Assembly (NCBI RefSeq): GCF_022808695.1
Contig: NZ_JAKZKW010000003.1
Span: forward strand, 62,001-126,000
Reading direction: 5' to 3'
Length of the DNA stretch: 64,000 nucleotides
DNA from: Fundidesulfovibrio soli
Lineage (GTDB): Bacteria > Desulfobacterota > Desulfovibrionia > Desulfovibrionales > Desulfovibrionaceae
Below the pieces are notes generated by a model. The model was not told where the DNA came from. It did not search any database and saw only the letters and a list, made by a program, of their open reading frames with translations. The translations under genes were made by a program, and so were the position numbers. Below, piece after piece: positions 29,464 through 37,216 of the stretch (within the stretch, counting starts at the first letter, position 1; every line of letters starts with the position of its first letter).

Positions 29464-29704
29464 GTGTCCAGGCGAATGTTGGTGCAACCTCAACGGAGGC
29501 GATACCATTGGGCCAGACAGAAGATGAACAGCATTTCATGAAGTAGAGCACAACAGGCCATAGGCTCATATGCAGCCACGGCATAACGCAACATGGGTTA
29601 ACCATACGCTCTACTGTTTTGGCCACGACATCCCTCAAATAACCACATAAAGCTCAATTGGATCAACCCGCTGGCCCCGTCCTTCACTGGACGGGGCCTT
29701 TTTC
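29464..29704 (+). ncRNA. Candidate small RNA of about 240 nt
   Basis: Bounded by the promoter at 29429-29457 and a strong terminator at 29673-29704. Internal pairing is visible: GTAGAGC (29543-29549) with GCTCTAC (29608-29614), and GGTTAACC within it. It also holds a 12-codon ORF (29508-29546, TTG start, GGAGG eight bases before, peptide MGQTEDEQHFMK), so a tiny mRNA is the alternative. It does not look like 6S, tmRNA or SRP RNA to me. Confidence 0.45.
29673..29704 (+). terminator. Terminator of the candidate small RNA
   Basis: Stem GGCCCCGTCC-TTCACT-GGACGGGGCC followed by TTTTTC. Confidence 0.92.
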
Positions 29705-30233
29705 ATTTCGCCTCCGGGCCTTTGGGCGGATTTGCCGCAGACGATGACCCAGGCCTGTTCAGCCAAAGATGGTGCCCCGGGGGGAGTGGAGTCCGGAGGC
29801 CCAGCGTGGGGCTTCCAGCCGTTCTACCCCGCCGCTAGCCGTTCTGTTCCTCCGTGAATCAGGAGCGACGAAGCCGCCTCCCGTCAGCAGATCCGGGGCG
29901 CTGGCCCCGATGCATTGTAAAATGATCAATGACTGTATGCGGTTGGGCGGACAGAGAAAAAATTGTTGCTGATTGCCGTCAGGGGGCAAATGCAGGCGAA
30001 TCATAACGATTTACAAAGTATAAGAAAATTTTATGCAGCGAAAATGGAGAGCATGATGCTTCGTCTTGAGCGGTGTAATAATTAGTAATATGCCAAAAAA
30101 TTATTTCATTGACAGATCTAAATGTTACATGAATAGGGTAAGATACCAAAAACCCCTATGGGCATGCCTGTTCCACGACCTCTGCGTACATGTCTCACCC
30201 GGGGCATCGTTCAGGCACATGAAGGAGGAGGCT
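29705..30233. other. Intergenic region before the multicopper oxidase
   Basis: About 530 bp, AT-rich from about 29920. A TTGACA at 30108-30113 is a candidate -35 for the oxidase, with only a weak -10 (GAATAG). The frame of the oxidase is open upstream into this region, but no earlier start has a ribosome site. Confidence 0.45.
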
Positions 30234-32519
30234 ATGCGACGTGCATTGAAAGACAGTCGGTTGAGGCTGGCCGTGACCACCCTGGCTTGGGTCCTGACGG
30301 CATTGATTCCCTGGCAGTTCACCTTAAGCGGCGGCCTCGAATCCGCCCGTGCATACGGTTTCGCTCAAAGCCCGATACTCACGAAGTTCATTGACCCGTT
30401 GCCCGACATACCCCTCGCCACGCCAGATCCGACGCAGCCCTACGGCCCGAACTGCGACTACTATACGATAGGCATCCAGCAGTTCACGCAGGTCATGCAC
30501 AGCGAGATGCCGCTGGGCACCAAGCTCCGCGGATATGTGGACCTGACCACCAACCCGGCAAACGCCCCGAAATTCGGCGGGCCGCTCATCGTGGCCCAGA
30601 AAGGCAAGGCGGTGCGCATCAAGTACGTCAACACCCTGCCTGCGGGTAATTTCTTCCTGCCTCTGGACAGCACCCTCATGGGCGGGATGCTGCCGCAGAA
30701 CGCCGTGGTGGTGCACCTTCACGGCGGCTTCAGCCCCTGGATCAGCGACGGCACGCCCCACCAGTGGTTCACGCCCGACGGGCAACGCGGGCCGAGCTTT
30801 GCCAGAGTCCCGGACATGCCCCCGCCAGGCCCGGGGGAGGCGACCTATTATTACACCAACGATCAGAGCGCCAGGTTGCTCTGGTATCACGACCACTTCG
30901 TGGCCATGACCCGCGTGAACCCCTACGTCGGCTTGGCCGCGCCGTACCTGATCACGGACAATGAAGAACAGGCCATGATCACGAACGGCATCCTGCCTGG
31001 CTACGGAATCCCGCTGATCGTTCAGGACAAGACCTTCGTGGCCGCGGACATCGCCACGCAGGACCCGTCCTGGACCCTCAACCCCGACTGGGGCCAGACC
31101 GTGGGCTCGCTGTGGTACCCCCATGTCTATGAAACCAACCAGGACCCCGCCACCGGCGCCCCGGTGCCGAGCGGCCGCGTGGATTACGGCAAGTGGGTCT
31201 ATCCCCCTGTGGCGAACGTGATCGAACCCCTGCCGACCCCCTCGTGCGTGCCCGAGTTCTTCGCCGACACCCCGGTGATCAACGGCGCGGCATACCCCTA
31301 CCGCGAGGTGAAGCCCCAGGTGTACCGCTTCAGGATCCTCAACGGTTCCAACGCCAGGAACTACAACCTGCAGCTCTACTACGAGGACCCCAGCAACAAC
31401 GGCGAGCCGGTGCTGCCCGGCACCCCCGTCACGCCGTTGGCCGTGGCCCCGCCGACTTTCCTCCAGATCGCCAACGAATCCGGCTTCCTGCCGGCATACA
31501 CTGAGCTGAACACCAACCCGCCCAAGCAGTGGGACGGCGTGCAGTGGAACCTCTGGCTGGCCCCTGCGGAGCGCGCCGACATTCTCATCGACTTCTCGGG
31601 CATCCCGGACGGAACCCGGCTGATTCTCTATAGCGACATGGCCGCACCCGCCCCCATGGGTGATCCCCGCAACGATTACTTCACGGGCGACCCCGACTTC
31701 TCCCCAACGGGCCTGAACATGGGCGGCGCGCCCACGACCCTGGTCGGCAAGGGCCCCAACACCAGGACGCTCATGGAATTCCGGGTGAACAGCGCGGCAG
31801 CGGATCCTGCCTTCACCACGACCATGGCGGCCATCAAGGCTTACCTGGCCGACCCTGTCACCGGGCTGCCCGGGGTGTACGCCAGGTCCCAGCCGGGCCC
31901 GGTCGTCCCGGTGGGGACTCCGGTGAACAACAGGTCCGTCACGGTGGGCGGCTTCGCCAACATGATCAAGACGCTGAACGAGGAGTTTGACGACTACGGC
32001 CGCCTGCTCCAGAGGCTCGGCACCAACCAGCTCCACTACAACAACCAGGGCGTCTTCATGACTGGTTTCGGCTACGACCAGCAGATCACCGAAAAGGCCT
32101 TCGCCGGCTCCAGCCAGGTCTGGACGGTGGTCAACAACACCGGCGACGTCCACCCAATCCACTTCCACCTGTTCAGCGTGCAGGTGGTGGCCAGGACGGA
32201 CTGGGCCGGAAACAGCATCCCCATAGACCCCAACGAGATGGGCTGGAAGGAGACGGTCAAGATGTTCCCCGGCCAGAACACCACCGTGGCCATGCGGTTC
32301 AACCTTCCCAAGGTCCCCTTCCATCTCAAGCCCAGCATCCGCCCGAGGAACGGTTCCTTGCCCTTCGACAGGTTCAAGAACCCGCTTGTCGACTTCGGGC
32401 ACGAATACGTGTGGCACTGCCACATCCTCGAACATGAAGAGCACGACATGATGCGGCCGATGTCGGTGTACCGCCCCGTGTACTTCTGGTGGCTGCCGCT
32501 GTTGATGGGCGACAAGTAG
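30234..32519 (+). CDS. Secreted multicopper oxidase (CotA/laccase-like)
   Basis: 761 residues; the ATG at 30234 has a strong AAGGAGGAGG. A signal peptide covers about residues 1-40 (LAVTTLAWVLTALIPWQF). All four copper-ligand motifs are present: HLHGGF, LLWYHDHF, HPIHFHLFSV and VWHCHILEHEEHDMMRPM, the last with the type 1 His-Cys-His and methionine. It couples substrate oxidation to oxygen reduction in the periplasm or outside. The length is larger than most laccases (about 500-600). In an anaerobe it may help with copper or oxygen defence (inference). Confidence 0.92.
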   Translation: MRRALKDSRLRLAVTTLAWVLTALIPWQFTLSGGLESARAYGFAQSPILTKFIDPLPDIPLATPDPTQPYGPNCDYYTIGIQQFTQVMHSEMPLGTKLRGYVDLTTNPANAPKFGGPLIVAQKGKAVRIKYVNTLPAGNFFLPLDSTLMGGMLPQNAVVVHLHGGFSPWISDGTPHQWFTPDGQRGPSFARVPDMPPPGPGEATYYYTNDQSARLLWYHDHFVAMTRVNPYVGLAAPYLITDNEEQAMITNGILPGYGIPLIVQDKTFVAADIATQDPSWTLNPDWGQTVGSLWYPHVYETNQDPATGAPVPSGRVDYGKWVYPPVANVIEPLPTPSCVPEFFADTPVINGAAYPYREVKPQVYRFRILNGSNARNYNLQLYYEDPSNNGEPVLPGTPVTPLAVAPPTFLQIANESGFLPAYTELNTNPPKQWDGVQWNLWLAPAERADILIDFSGIPDGTRLILYSDMAAPAPMGDPRNDYFTGDPDFSPTGLNMGGAPTTLVGKGPNTRTLMEFRVNSAAADPAFTTTMAAIKAYLADPVTGLPGVYARSQPGPVVPVGTPVNNRSVTVGGFANMIKTLNEEFDDYGRLLQRLGTNQLHYNNQGVFMTGFGYDQQITEKAFAGSSQVWTVVNNTGDVHPIHFHLFSVQVVARTDWAGNSIPIDPNEMGWKETVKMFPGQNTTVAMRFNLPKVPFHLKPSIRPRNGSLPFDRFKNPLVDFGHEYVWHCHILEHEEHDMMRPMSVYRPVYFWWLPLLMGDK

Positions 32520-32610
32520 CCCGGATTGCGGCCGTGCGGCCGCCTATCCGGTGGCCGCACGGCGCAAGGTGCGGACGAAGATGCAACACTTCGAGCAAAG
32601 GAGACTGATT

Positions 32611-32919
32611 ATGTCGCGGACCATGAAAATATTCTGTGCGGGCGTGGCGCTGGCCGCCGCGCTGCTCTGCGCCCCTTCGGCCGGCCTGGCCCAGGCGGCC
32701 CAGGCGGCCCAGGCAGCCCAGGAGGCCCAGGAGGCCCGGGACTCGGTGCTGGACTCAAGCCAGTGCAGGCGGACCTACATGACCTGCTTGAGCCAGGCCG
32801 GGGAAGAACTGGGCCCCAAGGCTCAGTGCGCCCAGGTATACCAGGCCTGCCAGCGCAGCGCTCAGGCCAAGGCCAAGTCCTATAAACCGGCAACGAGCAA
32901 GCCTAAGGGCGCGCAGTAA
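32611..32919 (+). CDS. Small secreted protein with Ala-Gln repeats
   Basis: 102 residues; ATG at 32611 behind AAAGGAG. A signal peptide ends near AGLA-QA. A 9-base repeat then encodes AQAAQAAQAAQEAQEA. The rest has four cysteines (QCRRTYMTC and QCAQVYQAC, two C-x6-C pairs) that could form disulfides. It follows the oxidase by 91 bp and may be its partner. No family is recognised. Confidence 0.7.
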   Translation: MSRTMKIFCAGVALAAALLCAPSAGLAQAAQAAQAAQEAQEARDSVLDSSQCRRTYMTCLSQAGEELGPKAQCAQVYQACQRSAQAKAKSYKPATSKPKGAQ

Positions 32920-33011
32920 AGCCGGCCGGGAATTCGGGGGCGGGGCAGATCGCGCCCTGTCCCCCCGGTCCCGGCGGAATTCAGTGGCAGGCGGCTACGC
33001 GGAGGGGGGAA

Positions 33012-33302
33012 ATGCGCAATATAAAAGGCAATGCCGGTCGTTATACGATACGGTCGGGGAGGGTGGACTCCAGCGATTCGTCGCGGAGGGTGCGTAAGAA
33101 TTGCCCCAACTGCCAGGCGGAACTTGAGTACAAGGAGGGCCCGCACGAGAACGGCAGGTTCCAGAGCTTGTACGAGTGCCCGTATTGCCTGCGGGAATAC
33201 CTTGGCATGCAAAGTGAGTTTCTGGTCGACGTGACCCTGGTGTGGAGCGAATACGACGAGGCATTCAACACCAGCGACGTGTGTCCCGGAACCATACCCT
33301 GA
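33012..33302 (+). CDS. Small zinc-ribbon-like protein
   Basis: 96 residues, preceded by GGAGGGGGG. Two CxxC pairs, CPNC and CPYC, spaced 26 residues apart suggest a zinc ribbon. The remainder is polar. No family is recognised; it may be a regulatory or RNA/DNA-binding small protein. Confidence 0.65.
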   Translation: MRNIKGNAGRYTIRSGRVDSSDSSRRVRKNCPNCQAELEYKEGPHENGRFQSLYECPYCLREYLGMQSEFLVDVTLVWSEYDEAFNTSDVCPGTIP

Positions 33303-33430
33303 AACGCGGCGCTTTCGGACGGCCGTGGGGAGCGTTGTGGACGCATGCGTGAGGCAACGGCGGGGGCGCGGTTTTGCGCCCCTCAATGCATGCAACCCGG
33401 GCCTGAGGCATGACATGTGCGCAAACGAGA

Positions 33431-33459
33431 AAGGGTTCCAGACTTGCGTCTGGAACCCT
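33431..33459 (-). terminator. Terminator after tRNA-Asn
   Basis: A perfect 12-bp stem AGGGTTCCAGAC / GTCTGGAACCCT with a 4-base loop. On the minus strand it ends in TTTCTCGTT. It could also stop the plus-strand small gene. Confidence 0.8.
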
Positions 33460-33468
33460 CGTTCTTCG

Positions 33469-33544
33469 TGGCTCCCCGGGGGTGACTCGAACACCCAACC
33501 TAGTGATTAACAGTCACCCGCTCTGCCGATTGAGCTACCGGGGA
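33469..33544 (-). tRNA. tRNA-Asn (GTT)
   Basis: 76 nt including an encoded CCA. The acceptor arm is TCCCCGG / CCGGGGA with G discriminator. The D arm is GCTCAATCGGCAGAGC, the anticodon loop CTGTTAA gives anticodon GTT, and the T arm contains GTTCGAGTC. Confidence 0.96.
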
Positions 33545-33703
33545 ACAGAGCCGCGTCGCGGCGGAAAGAACGTCTAAGTGAAAGGGGGCCCGGCGTCAAC
33601 CACTTTTTTTGGAACTTTCCGGCTTCCTTGACGCTCCTGTGGAATTGTCATAGTTCAGCCGGATTCGATCCGACCTTCTCTTTACGACCACGGAGTGATC
33701 CCT

Positions 33704-35314
33704 TTGGCATCCCAAGACAAGCCCCGCCGCCGCGATTTCAAATTGCCCGTGAAATCGGACAAGGTCGAGCGGTTCCACCCCTTGCTCGAAGCCCTGGCCA
33801 ACCGCGACGAACTCAACGAAGTTCTCAAAAACCGCGTGGCCAAGGCCTGCCAGCTCCTTGACGGAGACATCCCGCTCTACCCCAACGATTTCGTCAAGAC
33901 CGACGACATCGGCGTCACCGCGACGAAATACAAGGACGCCGACGAGGCCGCCCTGGCCGCCCTGGCCGAGGCCGACCCGCCGAGGACCTTCGCCCTGGCC
34001 GGGCGCATCGTGGCCCACCGCTCCTTCGGCAAGGTGACGTTCTTCCACCTGCAGGATGCCTCCGGTAAGCTGCAGTGCTTCGCCACCCGCGACGAGTTGG
34101 GCGTGGACGCCTACTCCGTGTTCAAGAAGTTCGACACCGGCGACGTGGTCGGCTGCGTGGGCAAGCTCTTCCGCACCCAGACCGGCGAGCTGACCCTGGG
34201 CTGCACCGAGGTGCGCCTGCTCTCGAAGTCCATGCGCCCGTTGCCCGAGAAATACCACGGCCTCAAGGACGTGGAGATCCGCTACCGCCAGCGCTACGTT
34301 GACCTAATCGTCACCCCGCGCACGGCCGAGATCTTCAAGGTCCGCACCCGCATCGTCACCGAGCTGCGCAGCTTCCTCAATGAGAGGGGCTTCGTCGAGG
34401 TCGAGACGCCCATGATGCAGGCCATCCCCGGCGGCGCCACGGCCAAGCCGTTCCTGACGCACCACAACGCGCTGGATCTGCAGCTCTACATGCGCATCGC
34501 CCCCGAGCTGTACCTCAAGCGCCTCCTGGTGGGCGGGTTCGAGAAGGTCTACGAGGTGGGACGCAACTTCCGCAACGAGGGCATCTCCACCCAGCACAAC
34601 CCCGAATTCACCATGTGCGAGTTCTACTGGGCCTACGCCCGGTTCGACGACCTCATGGACCTCACCGAGGAGCTTTTCGCCCGCCTGGCGCAGGCGGTGT
34701 GCGGCTCCACCAAGGTGACCTACCAGGGCCAGGAGATCGACCTCACCGTGGGCACGTGGCAGCGCATGAACTTCCACGAATCCCTGGAGAAGGTCGGCGG
34801 CGTGCCCCCCGAGATCTACACCGACTACGAGGCCTGCAAGGCCCACGTGCTCAAGCACGGCGAGAAGGTGCTCAAGGGCGAGAAGCTGGGCAAGCTCCAG
34901 GCCAAGCTCTTCGACCTCTTCGTGGAGCCCAAGCTCATCCAGCCGCACTTCATCTACGGCTACCCCACGGACATCTCGCCGCTGTCGCGCCGCAACGAGG
35001 CCAACCCCGAGATCACGGACCGCTTCGAGCTGTTCATGACCGGGCGCGAGATGGCCAACGCCTTCTCCGAGCTGAACGACCCCGTGGACCAGCGCCTGCG
35101 CTTCGAGGAGCAGGTGGCCGAGAAGGCCGCCGGCGACGACGAGGCCCACTACATGGACGAGGACTACGTGCGCGCCCTGGAGTACGGCATGCCCCCGGCG
35201 GCGGGGCAGGGCATCGGCATCGACCGGCTGGTGATGCTGCTCACCGACTCGGCCTCCATCCGCGAGGTGATCCTGTTCCCGCTGCTCAAGCCCGAGGGCG
35301 CAGCCACAGAATGA
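33704..35314 (+). CDS. lysS: Lysyl-tRNA synthetase, class II
   Basis: 536 residues from a TTG at 33704, which has GGAG eight bases before it; a GTG three codons earlier overlaps that site and is less likely. An N-terminal OB-fold binds the anticodon (AGRIVAHRSFGKVTFFHLQD). The class II core shows LYMRIAPELYLKRLLVGGFE, YEVGRNFRNEGIS, HNPEFTMCEFY and the final motif 3 GQGIGIDRLVMLL. It charges tRNA-Lys. It overlaps the next gene by 4 bp and so begins an outer-membrane biogenesis operon. Confidence 0.96.
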   Translation: MASQDKPRRRDFKLPVKSDKVERFHPLLEALANRDELNEVLKNRVAKACQLLDGDIPLYPNDFVKTDDIGVTATKYKDADEAALAALAEADPPRTFALAGRIVAHRSFGKVTFFHLQDASGKLQCFATRDELGVDAYSVFKKFDTGDVVGCVGKLFRTQTGELTLGCTEVRLLSKSMRPLPEKYHGLKDVEIRYRQRYVDLIVTPRTAEIFKVRTRIVTELRSFLNERGFVEVETPMMQAIPGGATAKPFLTHHNALDLQLYMRIAPELYLKRLLVGGFEKVYEVGRNFRNEGISTQHNPEFTMCEFYWAYARFDDLMDLTEELFARLAQAVCGSTKVTYQGQEIDLTVGTWQRMNFHESLEKVGGVPPEIYTDYEACKAHVLKHGEKVLKGEKLGKLQAKLFDLFVEPKLIQPHFIYGYPTDISPLSRRNEANPEITDRFELFMTGREMANAFSELNDPVDQRLRFEEQVAEKAAGDDEAHYMDEDYVRALEYGMPPAAGQGIGIDRLVMLLTDSASIREVILFPLLKPEGAATE

Positions 35315-36540
35315 AATTCGAGCTGTTCATAGCCCTGCGCTATCTGCTCACCAAGCGCGAGCACTCCTTCATCTCCGTCATCTCCCTCATGTCCGTGCTG
35401 GGCGTGGGGCTGGGGGTGGCGGCGCTCATCGTGGTCATGGCCGTGATGAGCGGGTTCTCCACCGAATTCCGGGACAAGCTCCTGGGCCTGTCCTCCCATG
35501 TGATCGCCGGCGTCACCGGCGGGGCCATGCGCAACTACGACGCCCAGATGGCCAAGGTGGCCAAGGTGCCCGGAGTCTCCGGCGTGACGCCCATCATCTA
35601 CGCCGAGGTCATGCTCTCTCGCGCTGGCGCCCCTAAAGGGGTGATCCTGCGCGGCATCGACCCCGCCTCGGCCCGGGCCGTGCTGGCCATCCACAAGGAT
35701 ATGGTCTTCGGCGCCGTGGACGACCTGGAGAAGCCCTCCGACGTGCCCGGCATCCTGCTGGGCTCGGAGCTGGCCGCGCGCATGGGCGTGGGCCTGGGCT
35801 CCACCGTGAACGTGCTCACCCCCTCGCTGCGCGGCTCGGCCGTGGGCTTCACCCCCAAGGTGAAGATTTTCCAGGTTGTGGGCGTGTTCAAGACCCACAT
35901 GTACGAGTACGACTCCTCCTCGGCCTTCGTCTCCCTTGGGGCGGCCCAGGATATGCTCGGCTTCAAGCCCGACTCGGCCCTCTACCTCGACGTGCGCCTG
36001 CACGACCCCGACGACGCCCCACGCATCGCCGAGGACATCAGCCAGGCCCTGGGCGGCATGCCGTACTACACCCGCACCTGGGTGGACATGAACGGCAACA
36101 TCTTCGCGGCCCTCAAGCTGGAGAAGGCCGGGCTGTTCGTGGTGCTCCTGATGATCGTGCTGGTGGGCTCCTTCTCCATCATCACCTCCCTGGTGCTGCT
36201 GGTCATGGAGAAGACGCGCGACATCGCCATACTCATGTCCATGGGCGCCCAGGCGGACTCCATCCGCAGGATATTCCTGCTCCAGGGGTGCATCATCGGG
36301 GCCGTGGGCACGGTGATGGGCTACGCGCTGGGCATCGGCCTGGCCCTGACCATCAAGCATTTCCAGTTCATCAAGCTCCCGGCGGACGTCTACCCCATGG
36401 ATACGATCCCCGTGCTGCTCAACTGGGTGGATCTGGTGGGCATCGGTGTAACGGCTTTCGGTCTTTGCTTCCTCTCTACATTGTACCCGGCCAGCAAGGC
36501 GGCCTCGCTCAAGCCCGTGGAGGCCCTGCGCCATGACTGA
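35311..36540 (+). CDS. lolC: Lipoprotein-releasing ABC transporter permease LolC/E
   Basis: 409 residues: a first helix near 20-45 (SFISVISLMSVLGVGLGVAA), a large periplasmic MacB-like domain, then three helices at the C-terminus with LVLLVMEKTRDIAILMSMGA, the conserved cytoplasmic coupling loop. Only one permease gene is present here, so a homodimer (LolF-type arrangement) is likely. It frees lipoproteins from the inner membrane. It overlaps lolD by 8 bp. Confidence 0.9.
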   Translation: MKFELFIALRYLLTKREHSFISVISLMSVLGVGLGVAALIVVMAVMSGFSTEFRDKLLGLSSHVIAGVTGGAMRNYDAQMAKVAKVPGVSGVTPIIYAEVMLSRAGAPKGVILRGIDPASARAVLAIHKDMVFGAVDDLEKPSDVPGILLGSELAARMGVGLGSTVNVLTPSLRGSAVGFTPKVKIFQVVGVFKTHMYEYDSSSAFVSLGAAQDMLGFKPDSALYLDVRLHDPDDAPRIAEDISQALGGMPYYTRTWVDMNGNIFAALKLEKAGLFVVLLMIVLVGSFSIITSLVLLVMEKTRDIAILMSMGAQADSIRRIFLLQGCIIGAVGTVMGYALGIGLALTIKHFQFIKLPADVYPMDTIPVLLNWVDLVGIGVTAFGLCFLSTLYPASKAASLKPVEALRHD

Positions 36541-37216
36541 GCCGATCTACCGCCTCATAGGCCTGGGCAAGGACTACCAGGGCCCCGCCGAGGCCGTGCG
36601 GGTGCTGGGCTCCATCGACCTGGAGATCATGCCCGGGGAATCGCTGGCGATCCTCGGGTCGTCGGGCTCGGGCAAGTCCACGCTGCTGCAGCTGCTGGGC
36701 GCGCTGGACACGCCCACGCGCGGCATGGTGGAGTTCGACGGGCAGGACATCACCCGGCTCAAGCCCGCCGCCGCCGCCAAGCTGCGCAACAAGGACATCG
36801 GGTTCGTCTTCCAGTTCCATCACCTGCTGCCCGAATTCACGGCCCTGGAGAACGCGGCCATGCCCGCGCTGATAGCGGGAGAGCCCAAAGAAAAGGCTTT
36901 TGATATGGCCTCTGCGGCCTTGGGGCTTTTAGGGCTTGAACAAAGGCTGCATCACAGGGTAACAACCCTGTCCGGCGGAGAGAGGCAACGGGCCGCCATC
37001 GCTCGGGCGATCCTGATGCGGCCCAAGGTTCTCCTGGCTGACGAACCGACGGGAAACCTTGATGAATCGACCGGCCAGCGCGCCGGAGAACTCCTGGCGA
37101 AACTGAACAGTGAACTCAATATGACCCTCATAGTGGTCACACACAACCACAACCTGGCCCGGCTCATGGGTCGGCGGATGGAACTGCATGGCGGAGAACT
37201 CTATGCGCAGCCCTAA
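36533..37216 (+). CDS. lolD: Lipoprotein-releasing ABC transporter ATPase LolD
   Basis: 227 residues. Walker A GSSGSGKS, signature LSGGERQRAAIA, Walker B VLLADEPTGNLD. The FQFHHLLPEFTALENAAMP stretch is typical of LolD. It overlaps the permease before it and the bamA start after it. Confidence 0.94.
   Translation: MTEPIYRLIGLGKDYQGPAEAVRVLGSIDLEIMPGESLAILGSSGSGKSTLLQLLGALDTPTRGMVEFDGQDITRLKPAAAAKLRNKDIGFVFQFHHLLPEFTALENAAMPALIAGEPKEKAFDMASAALGLLGLEQRLHHRVTTLSGGERQRAAIARAILMRPKVLLADEPTGNLDESTGQRAGELLAKLNSELNMTLIVVTHNHNLARLMGRRMELHGGELYAQP

Noticed and set aside
29464-29704. Known housekeeping RNA (6S, tmRNA, SRP RNA, RNase P)
   Set aside because: None of the conserved core sequences of these RNAs is seen, so it is only called a candidate RNA.
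30324-32444. A 706-codon open frame on the minus strand
   Set aside because: Antisense to the multicopper oxidase, which carries all copper-ligand motifs.
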